From assembly GCA_049970095.1 (NCBI GenBank), contig JBMFNP010000005.1:1-58315 (forward strand): DNA of 58,315 nucleotides. The letters are read 5' to 3'. Below the pieces are notes generated by a model. The model searched no databases and was not told the origin of the DNA. It saw nothing but the letters and a program-made list of their open reading frames with translations. Source of the DNA: SKW197 sp049970095. GTDB lineage: Archaea; Thermoplasmatota; Thermoplasmata; Lutacidiplasmatales; SKW197. Position numbers and translations under genes: made by a program. Positions 50,754 to 58,315 of this stretch are shown one piece after another (position 1 is the first letter of the stretch; each line of letters starts with the position of its first letter).

Positions 50754-52613
50754 ATGCATGGTTACAATAACAGGATTTTAAGAGTGGATTTAGCAACTGG
50801 CACTATGGATATAGAGCAACTCTCTGTAGATTTAGTCAAAAATTACATTGGGGGCACAGGCATCGCTGCCAGAATTCTTTTTGACGAGTTAAAGCCAGGT
50901 ACAGAACCCCTGAGCCCTGAGAACAAACTTGTTTTTGGCACAGGTCCACTAACTGGCACGCTCTGGATGTCTGCAGGCAGAGGGGTTGTATGTTCAAAGT
51001 CCCCTGCTACAGGAATCTGGGCAGAGAGTCATTTTGGCGGGTTCTTTGCACCTGAATTGAAGTATGCTGGCTACGATTTTTTGATAGTTGAAGGTGCTGC
51101 AGAGGAACCTGTTTATCTCCTGATAGATGATGCACATGTAGAACTAAAACCTGCTGATGAATTCTGGGGAAAAAACACACATGAGGTGGAAAATAAATTG
51201 AAGAAAGTGTATTCAGGTTGTGAGGTTATGTCAATTGGGAGAGCAGGAGAGCATCTTGTGAAGTTTGCTGGAATAATCACGAATTATGCGAGTGCTGCTG
51301 GCAGATGCGGGCTTGGTGCGGTGATGGGTGCTAAGAAGTTGAAGGCAATAGCAGTTAGGGGTAGTGGCAGTTTTGAAATTTATGACAGGGAGGAATATCT
51401 GGCAAAGATAAAGAAGGCAGAGAAAAAACTGCAGGAAAGCCAGCAGAACAAGGACCTCCACAATCTCGGAACAAATATCCTTGTAGCGTATAAAATGGCC
51501 ATAGGTGAACTTGTAACTAGGAATCATTCCAGAGGCATTTTTGAGGGTGCTGATAAGATTACTGGCGAGTATCTGAAAGAAAGATATTTTGTGAAGCACA
51601 GGGCATGTTTCAACTGCAGGACAAGATGCAAGAAAATCTATGCTGCTGGCAGTACAATATCTGGAGGCCCTGAGTATGAGGGTACAATGGCATTCGGTTC
51701 AAACTGCATGGTCTCTGATTTCTCAAAAATCCTGGAAGCAAATTATCTCTGTAATGAATATGGGCTGGATTCAATTTCTACAGGGTGTGTGATCGCATTT
51801 GCAATGGAATGCTATGAAAATGGACTGCTTAAAACCGATTTTCCAGTGAATTGGGGAGATGGAGAGGTATCAATAAAACTTGTGAAGATGATAGGAGAGC
51901 GTGAAGGAATAGGAGATTTGCTTGCTGAAGGGGTGCGTGTAGCCGCAAAACATTTGGGTGCTGAAAGATTTGCAATGGAAGTGAAGGGACTTGAAATTTC
52001 TGGACAGGATGGAAGAGCACATCGTTCTGTTGCGCTCACACATGCAATTTCTGTGCGGGGTGCGGACCATCTCCGCTCTCTGGTTACTGTTGATCAGCTT
52101 GGATACAGGGAGGCGGCTAGGCACCGTTTCGGGAAGCACACATTACCTGAAATCTGTGATCCTTATTCCGAAAAACATAAGGCACTGGCTGTGAAAGTGT
52201 GTGAGGATGTATTCGCTGTAAGGGATTCTCTGATTACCTGCTGGTACACCTGTGGGTGGCCTCCTGTATTCTGGCTTGAGGATTTTGCAGAAATCTTGTA
52301 TCCTGTTACTGGTATGATGTACACAAGGGATGCACTTGCACTAGTAGGAGAAAGGATTGCAAACCTCAGAAGATTGTTCAATTTGAGGGAAGGGATTGAT
52401 GGCAAGGAAGATTATCTTCCTGAAAGATTTATAAAGGAACCACTTCCAGATGGGCCATCAGAAGGACAGGTTGTGCATCTTGACATAATGCTCAGAGAGT
52501 ACTATGCACTTAGAAACTGGACAGAGTACGGGGTGCCCACTGAGGAAATTTGCAGGAAACTCGGGCTTGAAAATGATTACAGAACAGCAATGAAATACTA
52601 TGTTAAGGATTAA
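50754..52613 (+). CDS. aor: tungsten-containing aldehyde ferredoxin oxidoreductase family enzyme
   Basis: Oxidises aldehydes to acids with a tungsten-bispterin cofactor and one [4Fe-4S] cluster. 619 residues, the family size. Visible: YIGGTGIAARILFDEL, GPLTGTLWMSAGRG, SKSPATGIWAESHFGG, cluster ligands in CFNCRTRC, and a later Cys in DSLITCWYTCGWP. Subfamilies (AOR, FOR, GOR, WOR4/5) cannot be separated by eye. GGAGG (50742-50746) sets ATG 50754; the in-frame TTG at 50748 is rejected. Its 3' end overlaps the MoaD-like gene by 14 bases. Confidence 0.93.
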   Translation: MHGYNNRILRVDLATGTMDIEQLSVDLVKNYIGGTGIAARILFDELKPGTEPLSPENKLVFGTGPLTGTLWMSAGRGVVCSKSPATGIWAESHFGGFFAPELKYAGYDFLIVEGAAEEPVYLLIDDAHVELKPADEFWGKNTHEVENKLKKVYSGCEVMSIGRAGEHLVKFAGIITNYASAAGRCGLGAVMGAKKLKAIAVRGSGSFEIYDREEYLAKIKKAEKKLQESQQNKDLHNLGTNILVAYKMAIGELVTRNHSRGIFEGADKITGEYLKERYFVKHRACFNCRTRCKKIYAAGSTISGGPEYEGTMAFGSNCMVSDFSKILEANYLCNEYGLDSISTGCVIAFAMECYENGLLKTDFPVNWGDGEVSIKLVKMIGEREGIGDLLAEGVRVAAKHLGAERFAMEVKGLEISGQDGRAHRSVALTHAISVRGADHLRSLVTVDQLGYREAARHRFGKHTLPEICDPYSEKHKALAVKVCEDVFAVRDSLITCWYTCGWPPVFWLEDFAEILYPVTGMMYTRDALALVGERIANLRRLFNLREGIDGKEDYLPERFIKEPLPDGPSEGQVVHLDIMLREYYALRNWTEYGVPTEEICRKLGLENDYRTAMKYYVKD

Positions 52614-52848
52614 ATTTGAATTTTATGGCGCATTCAGGGAGTTTGCAAAAGAAATAGAGGTTGAGGCAAGTGGAGAAAATTTGGGAGATGGGCTATGTGC
52701 ACTCGCAGAATTGAACCCAGAACTTTATGCAAGGATTATGAACACAGAGACTGTAATTTTTGTTGTGAATGGAAAGCGTGTGGACAGAAATTCCAGGATC
52801 AGAGATGGAGATGTTGTCAAGGTATTTTCAAGTGTGCTTGGTGGTTGA
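52600..52848 (+). CDS. MoaD/ThiS-family sulfur carrier
   Basis: 82 residues, ubiquitin fold, ending exactly in Gly-Gly (FSSVLGG), as needed for thiocarboxylation. It begins RIKFEFYGAFREFAKE, and NGKRVDRNSRIRDGDVVKVF is typical of the family. Because it overlaps the AOR gene, it probably supplies sulfur for the pterin dithiolene of the tungsten cofactor. Confidence 0.9.
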   Translation: MLRIKFEFYGAFREFAKEIEVEASGENLGDGLCALAELNPELYARIMNTETVIFVVNGKRVDRNSRIRDGDVVKVFSSVLGG

Positions 52849-53502
52849 ATGAAGGTAGATATGCATGTGCATACAATGTATTCCCTGGATTCTGATATTG
52901 AAATTAAAATACTGATGAAGGCAGCTAAAAAATTCGGCTTTGGAGTGGGAATTGTGGACCACAATTCAATAAAGGGGGGAATTGCTGCACAGAAAATGGC
53001 AAAGGAAAAAGGAGTGGTTATTGTGCCAGGAATTGAGGTGAGCACTAAAGAGGGGCATGTGATTGGTTATAATCTCACTGAAAATATCCCGCCAGGGCTC
53101 TCAGCAGTGGAGACCGTGGAGAGGATACATGGTGCCGGGGGCTTCGTGGTTATTCCGCATCCATTCAGAATGGTTTCTGGTGTGGGGAGTATTGTGAAAA
53201 CACTCCCATGTGAGGGAATTGAGGTGCAAAATTCAAGAAACAACGCAAGTGCAAACCAGAAGGCAAGAGATATTGCAGAACTGAGAAAAAAAGGTATCTC
53301 TGCAGGCTCAGATGCCCATTCAATCGCAGAGGTAGGAAGTAGCTACATTGTGGTAAACGCTGAAAGTTCTGAGGATGTTCTGGAATGTATTTTGAAAGGA
53401 AATGTAGAAATTCATGGAAGGTCGAGAGGCGCAAAGGAAACAGCGGTTCTTTATGGAAAAATGCTTTATGGTTATGTGAAAAGGGGTTTTAGAAGGTTAT
53501 GA
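52849..53502 (+). CDS. PHP-domain metal-dependent phosphoesterase
   Basis: 217 residues. PHP metal ligands: MHVHTMYSLDSD, GIVDHN, PGIEVSTKEGH, VIPHPFR and GSDAHS. PHP proteins hydrolyse phosphate esters or nucleotides; the substrate is unknown. ATG 52849 directly follows the MoaD-like stop codon, so it belongs to the AOR operon. The C-terminal ~40 residues are basic (YGKMLYGYVKRGFRRL). Confidence 0.88.
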   Translation: MKVDMHVHTMYSLDSDIEIKILMKAAKKFGFGVGIVDHNSIKGGIAAQKMAKEKGVVIVPGIEVSTKEGHVIGYNLTENIPPGLSAVETVERIHGAGGFVVIPHPFRMVSGVGSIVKTLPCEGIEVQNSRNNASANQKARDIAELRKKGISAGSDAHSIAEVGSSYIVVNAESSEDVLECILKGNVEIHGRSRGAKETAVLYGKMLYGYVKRGFRRL

Positions 53503-53507
53503 GTTTT

Positions 53508-54119
53508 TTATTCCAGAAGTTTCTTCTGCTTTGGTTTCTTTTCCATGCTCAGGATTTTTATTCCATATTCCTCAAGGATAATTGATGATAGAATTTCAAA
53601 CATTTCAGAATCATAATTTTTTGTGGCAATGTATGCCTTTTCAGCTTCTACATTGTATTTCATTCTCCGCATTCTCATCACAATTTCTTTTTTCTCCTCA
53701 GGTGTTAAATCCACAGCTTTAAGGTTGCTGAAGTCTGTGAAATTTGCAAATCTCAGTTCATCTTCAAGCACAGCCCTTCTGAAAAGTTTTGAAAGTGTGT
53801 ATGTATAAATTTCTGCAGCTTTCTTATCTTCATATCCTTTCTGGGTGAGGATTTTTTTGAGTGTGGTGTAAAGGTCCCTTCTATATGTGGGGGAGAGAGA
53901 GTAAACTTTTGCTGGTGGAATGATTTTTTCATTCAGAATTCCAATATCTGTGAGTGCCTGGAGATAACCTGCAAGTACCAGACGATGTCTGGGATGTGCA
54001 TCCTGGCGCATTGAAAGTTCCTTAAAAATCTGATTTATGGATTTTTCTGCATTGTTTCTCAGAATTTCCTGGATTTTGTCTTTCAGCTTATCTTCTGTTT
54101 CAAAAACGCCGTTTACCAT
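53508..54119 (-). CDS. unrecognised protein with winged-helix-like N terminus
   Basis: About 203 residues, no named family recognised. The N-terminal half (DKLKDKIQEILRNNAEKSI, then GYLQALTDIGILNE) looks like a winged-helix DNA- or protein-binding module; the C-terminal half is basic and helical (EEKKEIVMRMRRMKYNVEAE), ending KKPKQKKLLE. A TATA-like GTTTATATTTTTACC (54138-54152) is about 27 bases before ATG 54119, preferred over ATG 54131. It is divergent from nrdD, with 5'-GATAAC and GTTATC elements between them. Confidence 0.75.
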   Translation of the reverse strand: MVNGVFETEDKLKDKIQEILRNNAEKSINQIFKELSMRQDAHPRHRLVLAGYLQALTDIGILNEKIIPPAKVYSLSPTYRRDLYTTLKKILTQKGYEDKKAAEIYTYTLSKLFRRAVLEDELRFANFTDFSNLKAVDLTPEEKKEIVMRMRRMKYNVEAEKAYIATKNYDSEMFEILSSIILEEYGIKILSMEKKPKQKKLLE

Positions 54120-54202
54120 ATTTGATAACATATGTGGTAAAAATATAAACTTTTTCCATCCCGAATTGTTATCATTTCCAGTGAGTAATTTGATTAAAAA
54201 AA

Positions 54203-54210
54203 GTTTATAA
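54203..54210 (+). promoter_or_regulatory. TATA box of nrdD
   Basis: GTTTATAA preceded by an A-rich BRE-like run, predicting a transcript start near 54233 and a ~27-base leader with AGAGGTGA before ATG 54260. Confidence 0.55.
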
Positions 54211-54259
54211 GGAAGATGATGAATGCCACAACTGCAATTTGTAGTAAGAGGTGAAAATT

Positions 54260-56332
54260 ATGGATAAAATAAGTGAGACCACAGAACTCTCTCTCTTTGT
54301 TCGCACATCTGACGAGGAAATAAAGGAATGGAATAAGGAGAGAATATATGAAGCCCTGATGAGGGAAACAACGATAAGTGCAGATGCTGCCCTTATTGTA
54401 GCAAAAGAGGTAGAGAAAATGATAAGGCATATTGGTGTAGAGGTTATCACTGCACCCCTTATTCGCGAGATCACAAATGTGAAATTGATAGAATATGGGC
54501 TTGAAAAAGTAAGGAGGCAGCACACACGACTGGGTGTACCAATATATGATGTAAAGATGATTCTTCTCAACCCGAATAAGGAGAATGCAAATGTGCCTCA
54601 TGGTCCAGAAGCAACAAATCTCACACTTGCAGAGCAGATAAAGAAAGAGTATGCACTCCTTGAAGTTTTCAGTCAGGATGTTGCGGATGCACATATGAGG
54701 GGAGATATACATCTCCATGACCTCGGATTCATTGATAGGCCATATTGCAGCGGCCAGAACATAGAGTATGTGAAAAAATTTGGCCTCAATCTTCCAAATG
54801 CAATTTCAATTGCGAAACCCGCAAAACATCCAGAGGTCCTTATTGCCCAAATAGTGAAATTCTCTGCAGCACTTCAAGGTCATTTTGCAGGGGCAATTGG
54901 ATGGGACGCATTCAACATATTTTTCGCACCCTATCTTGTGGGTGTAGATGACGAAAGAATGAAACAGATTGCCCAGATGCTTGTTTTTGAGTTTGCGCAG
55001 CAGGCAGTAGCAAGAGGGGGGCAGTCCATATTCAGTGACCTCAACCTTTACTGGGAAGTTCCAAAGCATTTTGAGGATGTACCTGCGATTGGGCCAGAGG
55101 GTAAGCCCACAGGCAATACATACTCTGACTATGCCGAAGAATCTCACAGGTTTCTCAGGGCTTTATTTACTGTTTACATGGAAGGGGATGCAATGGGAAG
55201 ACCTTTCTTCTTTCCCAAACCCAATGTGCACATCACTGAAAAATTATTTGAGACGGAGGGTTATGAAGAATTTCTTGAACTGATTTCAAAGGTGGCAGTG
55301 GAAAAAGGAAACACATACTTTGTGTTTGATAGGGGTGGAACTGCGAAAATCAGTGAGTGCTGTCGCCTTGCCTTTAAGCTTGAAAAGAATGACCTGGACG
55401 ATGCAAAAACACCATGGAAAATGCGATACTCCGCAATGCAGAATGTCACCCTCAACCTCCCAAGAATTGCATATCAGGCAAACAGAGACGACACCAAACT
55501 CTTTGAACTCATAAGTGATAGAATGGCTATTGCGGTGAAGGCACATCTGCAGAAGCGCGAGTTTATTTCCCAGATTCTGAAAATGGGAAAGCATGGGCCC
55601 CTTGCACTGCTTGCAATGGAATTAGATGGAGAACCGTACTACAGATTGCATCGTGCCTCATTCCTTATTGGACTTCTTGGATTGAATGAAATGGTGCAGT
55701 ATCATACTGGTTATCAACTTCATGAAAATGCAGAGGCAATGAAGATGGGGCTTAAAATTGTGAATTACATGAAGAGAGAGGCTGAGAAACTGGGTGCTGC
55801 AAATGGCATAAAAGTTCTGCTTGAGCAAACACCTGCAGAAAGCACTGCCTACAGATTTGCAAAACTTGACATGAAACACTTTCCACTCCAGACACCCACG
55901 GTAATAAAAGGAGATAGAAAGCGTGGAGAGATTTACTATACGAACTCCACATACCTGAATGTTTCTGTGCCCCTGAGCCCAATTGAGAGGGTAAAGAAGG
56001 AGGGAATGTTTCATCCACCGATTGAGGCAGGCGCACTTACACATATCTGGCTGGGAGAAAGCAGACCAGATGCTGCCAGCCTTGCAAATTTTGTAACAAA
56101 GGTATTTCATAATACACAGAATGCGCAGATTGCGTTCAGCCCTGAGTTTACATCCTGTCTTGCGTGCGGAAAAACCCATAGGGGTCTCAGAGAGACATGT
56201 CCCTCATGTGGTAGCACATATGTAGAAGGCATCACAAGGGTAACGGGTTTCTTCTCAAAAATTAGCAGCTGGAACAAGGGAAAGATTGGAGAATTGCATG
56301 ACAGATACAGGGTGGGCACTCTGGTAACATAA
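54260..56332 (+). CDS. nrdD: anaerobic ribonucleoside-triphosphate reductase
   Basis: Makes dNTPs from NTPs with a glycyl radical. About 690 residues. An N-terminal ATP-cone (about 15-100, NKERIYEALMRETTISADAA) is followed by the barrel with HMRGDIHLHDLG, RGGQSIFSDLNLYWE and TYFVFDRGG. The C-terminal zinc site CLACG...CPSCG precedes the radical loop GITRVTGFFSKISSWNKGK. The AGAGGTGA leader sets ATG 54260, not GTG 54251. The activase NrdG is not in the window. Confidence 0.96.
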   Translation: MDKISETTELSLFVRTSDEEIKEWNKERIYEALMRETTISADAALIVAKEVEKMIRHIGVEVITAPLIREITNVKLIEYGLEKVRRQHTRLGVPIYDVKMILLNPNKENANVPHGPEATNLTLAEQIKKEYALLEVFSQDVADAHMRGDIHLHDLGFIDRPYCSGQNIEYVKKFGLNLPNAISIAKPAKHPEVLIAQIVKFSAALQGHFAGAIGWDAFNIFFAPYLVGVDDERMKQIAQMLVFEFAQQAVARGGQSIFSDLNLYWEVPKHFEDVPAIGPEGKPTGNTYSDYAEESHRFLRALFTVYMEGDAMGRPFFFPKPNVHITEKLFETEGYEEFLELISKVAVEKGNTYFVFDRGGTAKISECCRLAFKLEKNDLDDAKTPWKMRYSAMQNVTLNLPRIAYQANRDDTKLFELISDRMAIAVKAHLQKREFISQILKMGKHGPLALLAMELDGEPYYRLHRASFLIGLLGLNEMVQYHTGYQLHENAEAMKMGLKIVNYMKREAEKLGAANGIKVLLEQTPAESTAYRFAKLDMKHFPLQTPTVIKGDRKRGEIYYTNSTYLNVSVPLSPIERVKKEGMFHPPIEAGALTHIWLGESRPDAASLANFVTKVFHNTQNAQIAFSPEFTSCLACGKTHRGLRETCPSCGSTYVEGITRVTGFFSKISSWNKGKIGELHDRYRVGTLVT

Positions 56333-56430
56333 AGCTAGGAAATGCCCCGTGAGATCTTTTTTCCTCAGCCAGAACTTTGGTGTCCTATTTTATACCCAAA
56401 TCTTGCCTATGCACTGGCTCCACTCATCCG

Positions 56431-56442
56431 AAACATTTAAAT
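56431..56442 (+). promoter_or_regulatory. TATA-like box of the Kelch-protein locus
   Basis: AAACATTTAAAT, about 28-30 bases before the TTG at 56466 that would start the signal-peptide fragment. Confidence 0.45.
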
Positions 56443-56465
56443 CCCGTAAAAACACATGTCTCTTC

Positions 56466-58315
56466 TTGAAGGGAATTAGAGTGTTTCTTGCAGTAGTTGT
56501 GGCATTCATGCTGTTTCCAGCAAGCCCCACAACAGGAAAATTGGCAGAGGGCACAAATTAATGCTGGCAAACCATACAGACATCCTTCCCACACCCATCT
56601 CTGATGCTCTGGCTGTTGATTACAATGGCACAATCTACATTTTTGGCGGAATGCGTGAATCCCATCATGGCGAAATCCTGACAGTGGATGTAGACAAAAG
56701 AACAGTTGAACCCATATACACAAACCTTACATTTCCGTTCTGGGGTGCATGTGGTGCGCTAGTTGGTGACAGATACTACATTTTCGGTGGAATGTATGAT
56801 GGTTATTACAGCAATGCAATTTTTGCATACAATTTCACAACCCAAACACTTTCAATGCTCAATCTCACGCTTCCTGTGGGTTTTGCATATGGTGGGGCTG
56901 TGGCTTACAATGGTTCCATCTACATTCTCACGGGCATCGGTAATAACTCCACATACCCAAACAAATTCTTTAAATTTGACTATGAAAGCACCAAAATCAC
57001 AGAACTCCAATATCCTTCTGGTCTGCCATTAAACTATGCATATTTCGGAATGCTCACATGGATTGATCGCATCTATGTGATTGGCGGCAAAACAGGTAAC
57101 ACACCTGTAAGAGATGTGTACTGGTTCTCACCATTTCATTTTAGCGCTGTGCATGAAGCAACCCTGCCCACAGATGCAATCAATTCTGGCTATGCTGTAA
57201 CTCCAGGTGGCATCTACATATTTGGTGGTTATGATAGCAATGCTGTATATGCATACACAACCTGTGTTCCCATGCAACTGGAGGAAAGATTGCCAGCAAG
57301 CATTGAGGGAATGGCATGTGCAGTGCTTAACCACACAATCTATCTTATTGGTGGGAGAGATGGAGGGCTGAAAAACCAGGTGCTTAGGTTCTACTGGCAG
57401 AGTTTCCCATCTAACTTTACATGGCACGAGGATTTTGAACATGGGCTTGCTGGCTATAATATCACAGCAGAAGGGAACAACTATGCAGAAATCAGTGATT
57501 TTGGCTATTGTGGAGATGCACTGCACTTTTACGACCGTGATGTAAATGGATATTGCTGGATAGAAATGCCTAACCAGCATCACAGATTCTTTGGCACATA
57601 TTCCCTGCGTTTTGCACTCTATCTTCCAGACACGAATGTGCACTGGCCATGGGTGCTTGTGGATGGAGGTGTGGGTTTTGCACTGGATTATAATGCACTC
57701 TTCCTTGTGGTTTCACACACAGGTGCCACAGAACAGTAGCAATGCAGAGGTTTATGGCGAGGGACACATTGTGCTGTATGGAAAGCCAGTACTTGTGAAT
57801 GCAGGTGGTGAATATCTTGCAGTGCGCAACTGGGATGGTTATGTATATGCAGGAATGAAAAACTGGACATGGGGCGAACTGCAACGGATTTTTTACACTT
57901 ATGGAGATGTTGGTGCTGGATTTGAGTTTTTTGTATTAGACGGGAAGAAATACTATATCTGGAGTGATAACAGAAACGGTAGCTACCAGATATTCGCAAA
58001 TATTGAGAATGAGAGCATGCAGTTGACATTTGGGCGGAGCGATTGCATGGAGCCAGTTGTAGCACTGCCAAAAACAATCCCGCTTTCAATTACTGTGCCT
58101 GTATATCCAGAGCAACCACAACCAGGTTCAATTACCGCAGGGGGTTTACCACGCCCTCAGCCAACACCGCGCCTCATACATGTTCCGCATAAAATCACAA
58201 TTTGCTGGAGAGACTATTCTGACTGGTATTCCTATGTGAATGTTTGCCAGTATAATCGCACGCTTTCACCACTGACAGCAATGGAGAAAGTGAAGGTGGA
58301 TGTGGATTACTCAAT
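56466..58315 (+). pseudogene. secreted Kelch-repeat protein split by two frameshifts, cut by window edge
   Basis: Three collinear pieces in different frames read as one protein. Piece 1 (56466-56561, TTG start) is a signal peptide: GIRVFLAVVVAFMLFPASP, ending KLAEGTN-stop. Piece 2 (56561-57739) has Kelch repeats (NGTIYIFGGMRES, GDRYYIFGGMYDG, GGIYIFGGYDSN) and then a lectin-like region. Piece 3, from about 57709 to the window end, continues in another frame (NSSNAEVYGEGHIVLYGKPVL) with no stop. One base is lacking near 56555-56561 and one is extra near 57705-57711. Extracellular by its signal. A decayed gene, sequencing errors, or recoding are all possible. Confidence 0.7.
56561..57739 (+). 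CDS. Kelch-repeat open frame (middle piece of the interrupted gene)
   Basis: 392 codons from ATG 56561 to a TAG. About six Kelch-type blades, each with a YIFGG/YLIGG core, form a beta-propeller. After residue 285 an acidic, aromatic stretch (TWHEDFEHGLAGYNITAEGN) resembles a concanavalin/LamG-type carbohydrate-binding fold. The frame alone lacks a signal peptide, which is encoded upstream in another frame, and stops within the lectin-like domain. It is best read as part of the larger interrupted gene. Confidence 0.7.
   Translation: MLANHTDILPTPISDALAVDYNGTIYIFGGMRESHHGEILTVDVDKRTVEPIYTNLTFPFWGACGALVGDRYYIFGGMYDGYYSNAIFAYNFTTQTLSMLNLTLPVGFAYGGAVAYNGSIYILTGIGNNSTYPNKFFKFDYESTKITELQYPSGLPLNYAYFGMLTWIDRIYVIGGKTGNTPVRDVYWFSPFHFSAVHEATLPTDAINSGYAVTPGGIYIFGGYDSNAVYAYTTCVPMQLEERLPASIEGMACAVLNHTIYLIGGRDGGLKNQVLRFYWQSFPSNFTWHEDFEHGLAGYNITAEGNNYAEISDFGYCGDALHFYDRDVNGYCWIEMPNQHHRFFGTYSLRFALYLPDTNVHWPWVLVDGGVGFALDYNALFLVVSHTGATEQ

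Overview
The window is a gene-dense stretch of an archaeal chromosome. The evidence is archaeal-type S-adenosylmethionine synthetase, ribosomal protein S3Ae, an rpa / RPA-associated protein / pcc1 operon, archease, Lhr-family helicase, type IA topoisomerase with C-terminal zinc fingers, an A24 prepilin peptidase, an intron-containing tRNA-Met, and TATA boxes about 25-30 bases before many start codons. The gene set (Ech-type NiFe hydrogenase, tungsten AOR-family enzyme, anaerobic ribonucleotide reductase, HypA/HypD) points to a strict anaerobe that handles H2 and ferredoxin and secretes proteins and proteases. A euryarchaeal, perhaps Thermoplasmata-like, host is my inference; nothing here fixes the genus.

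Layout. 1-2.8 kb: a cut-off STAND/AAA ATPase, tRNA-Thr, a PRC-barrel protein and a propeller/zinc-ribbon protein. 2.9-5.9 kb: the tldD-tldE peptidase pair and a small membrane protein. 6-13.3 kb: mat, a divergent pair (small ORF and AbrB/PhoU regulator) with palindromic operators, a large STAND-TPR protein and a secreted PQQ-type propeller. 13.4-19.8 kb: purQ, hutH, two convergent tRNAs, S3Ae, a prepilin peptidase, a small zinc-finger protein and hypA-hypD. 19.8-24.4 kb: a six-repeat surface protein divergent from the rpa operon. 24.4-25.6 kb: an insertion sequence whose right end abuts the promoter of the next operon. 25.6-29.5 kb: a phosphofructokinase with PPi-type residues, mtnA, a TPR protein and a creatininase-family protein. 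29.5-32.6 kb: topA and archease, separated by a GC-rich island of triloop hairpins. 32.6-36.1 kb: an RHH - double KaiC - membrane protein operon. 36.2-39 kb: an Lhr helicase. 39-44.2 kb: a complete echABCDEF operon. 44.3-50.2 kb: a large secreted subtilase, truA and pgk. 50.3-53.5 kb: ferredoxin - AOR - MoaD-like - PHP. 53.5-56.3 kb: an unknown protein divergent from nrdD. 56.4 kb to the end: a secreted Kelch protein interrupted by two frameshifts and cut by the window edge.

How it fits together. AOR and its ferredoxin partner would feed reduced ferredoxin, Ech could turn it into H2 and an ion gradient, and HypA/HypD would build the NiFe site. PFK and Pgk belong to sugar metabolism, Mat and MtnA to SAM metabolism and methionine salvage, and the secreted protease and surface proteins suggest a peptide-using life. 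First genes of transcripts mostly look leaderless (TATA about 25-30 bases before the start codon), while internal operon genes carry Shine-Dalgarno motifs. I used this to choose starts. No intergenic stretch longer than about 300 bases occurs; the longest, 31866-32145, holds the hairpin island.
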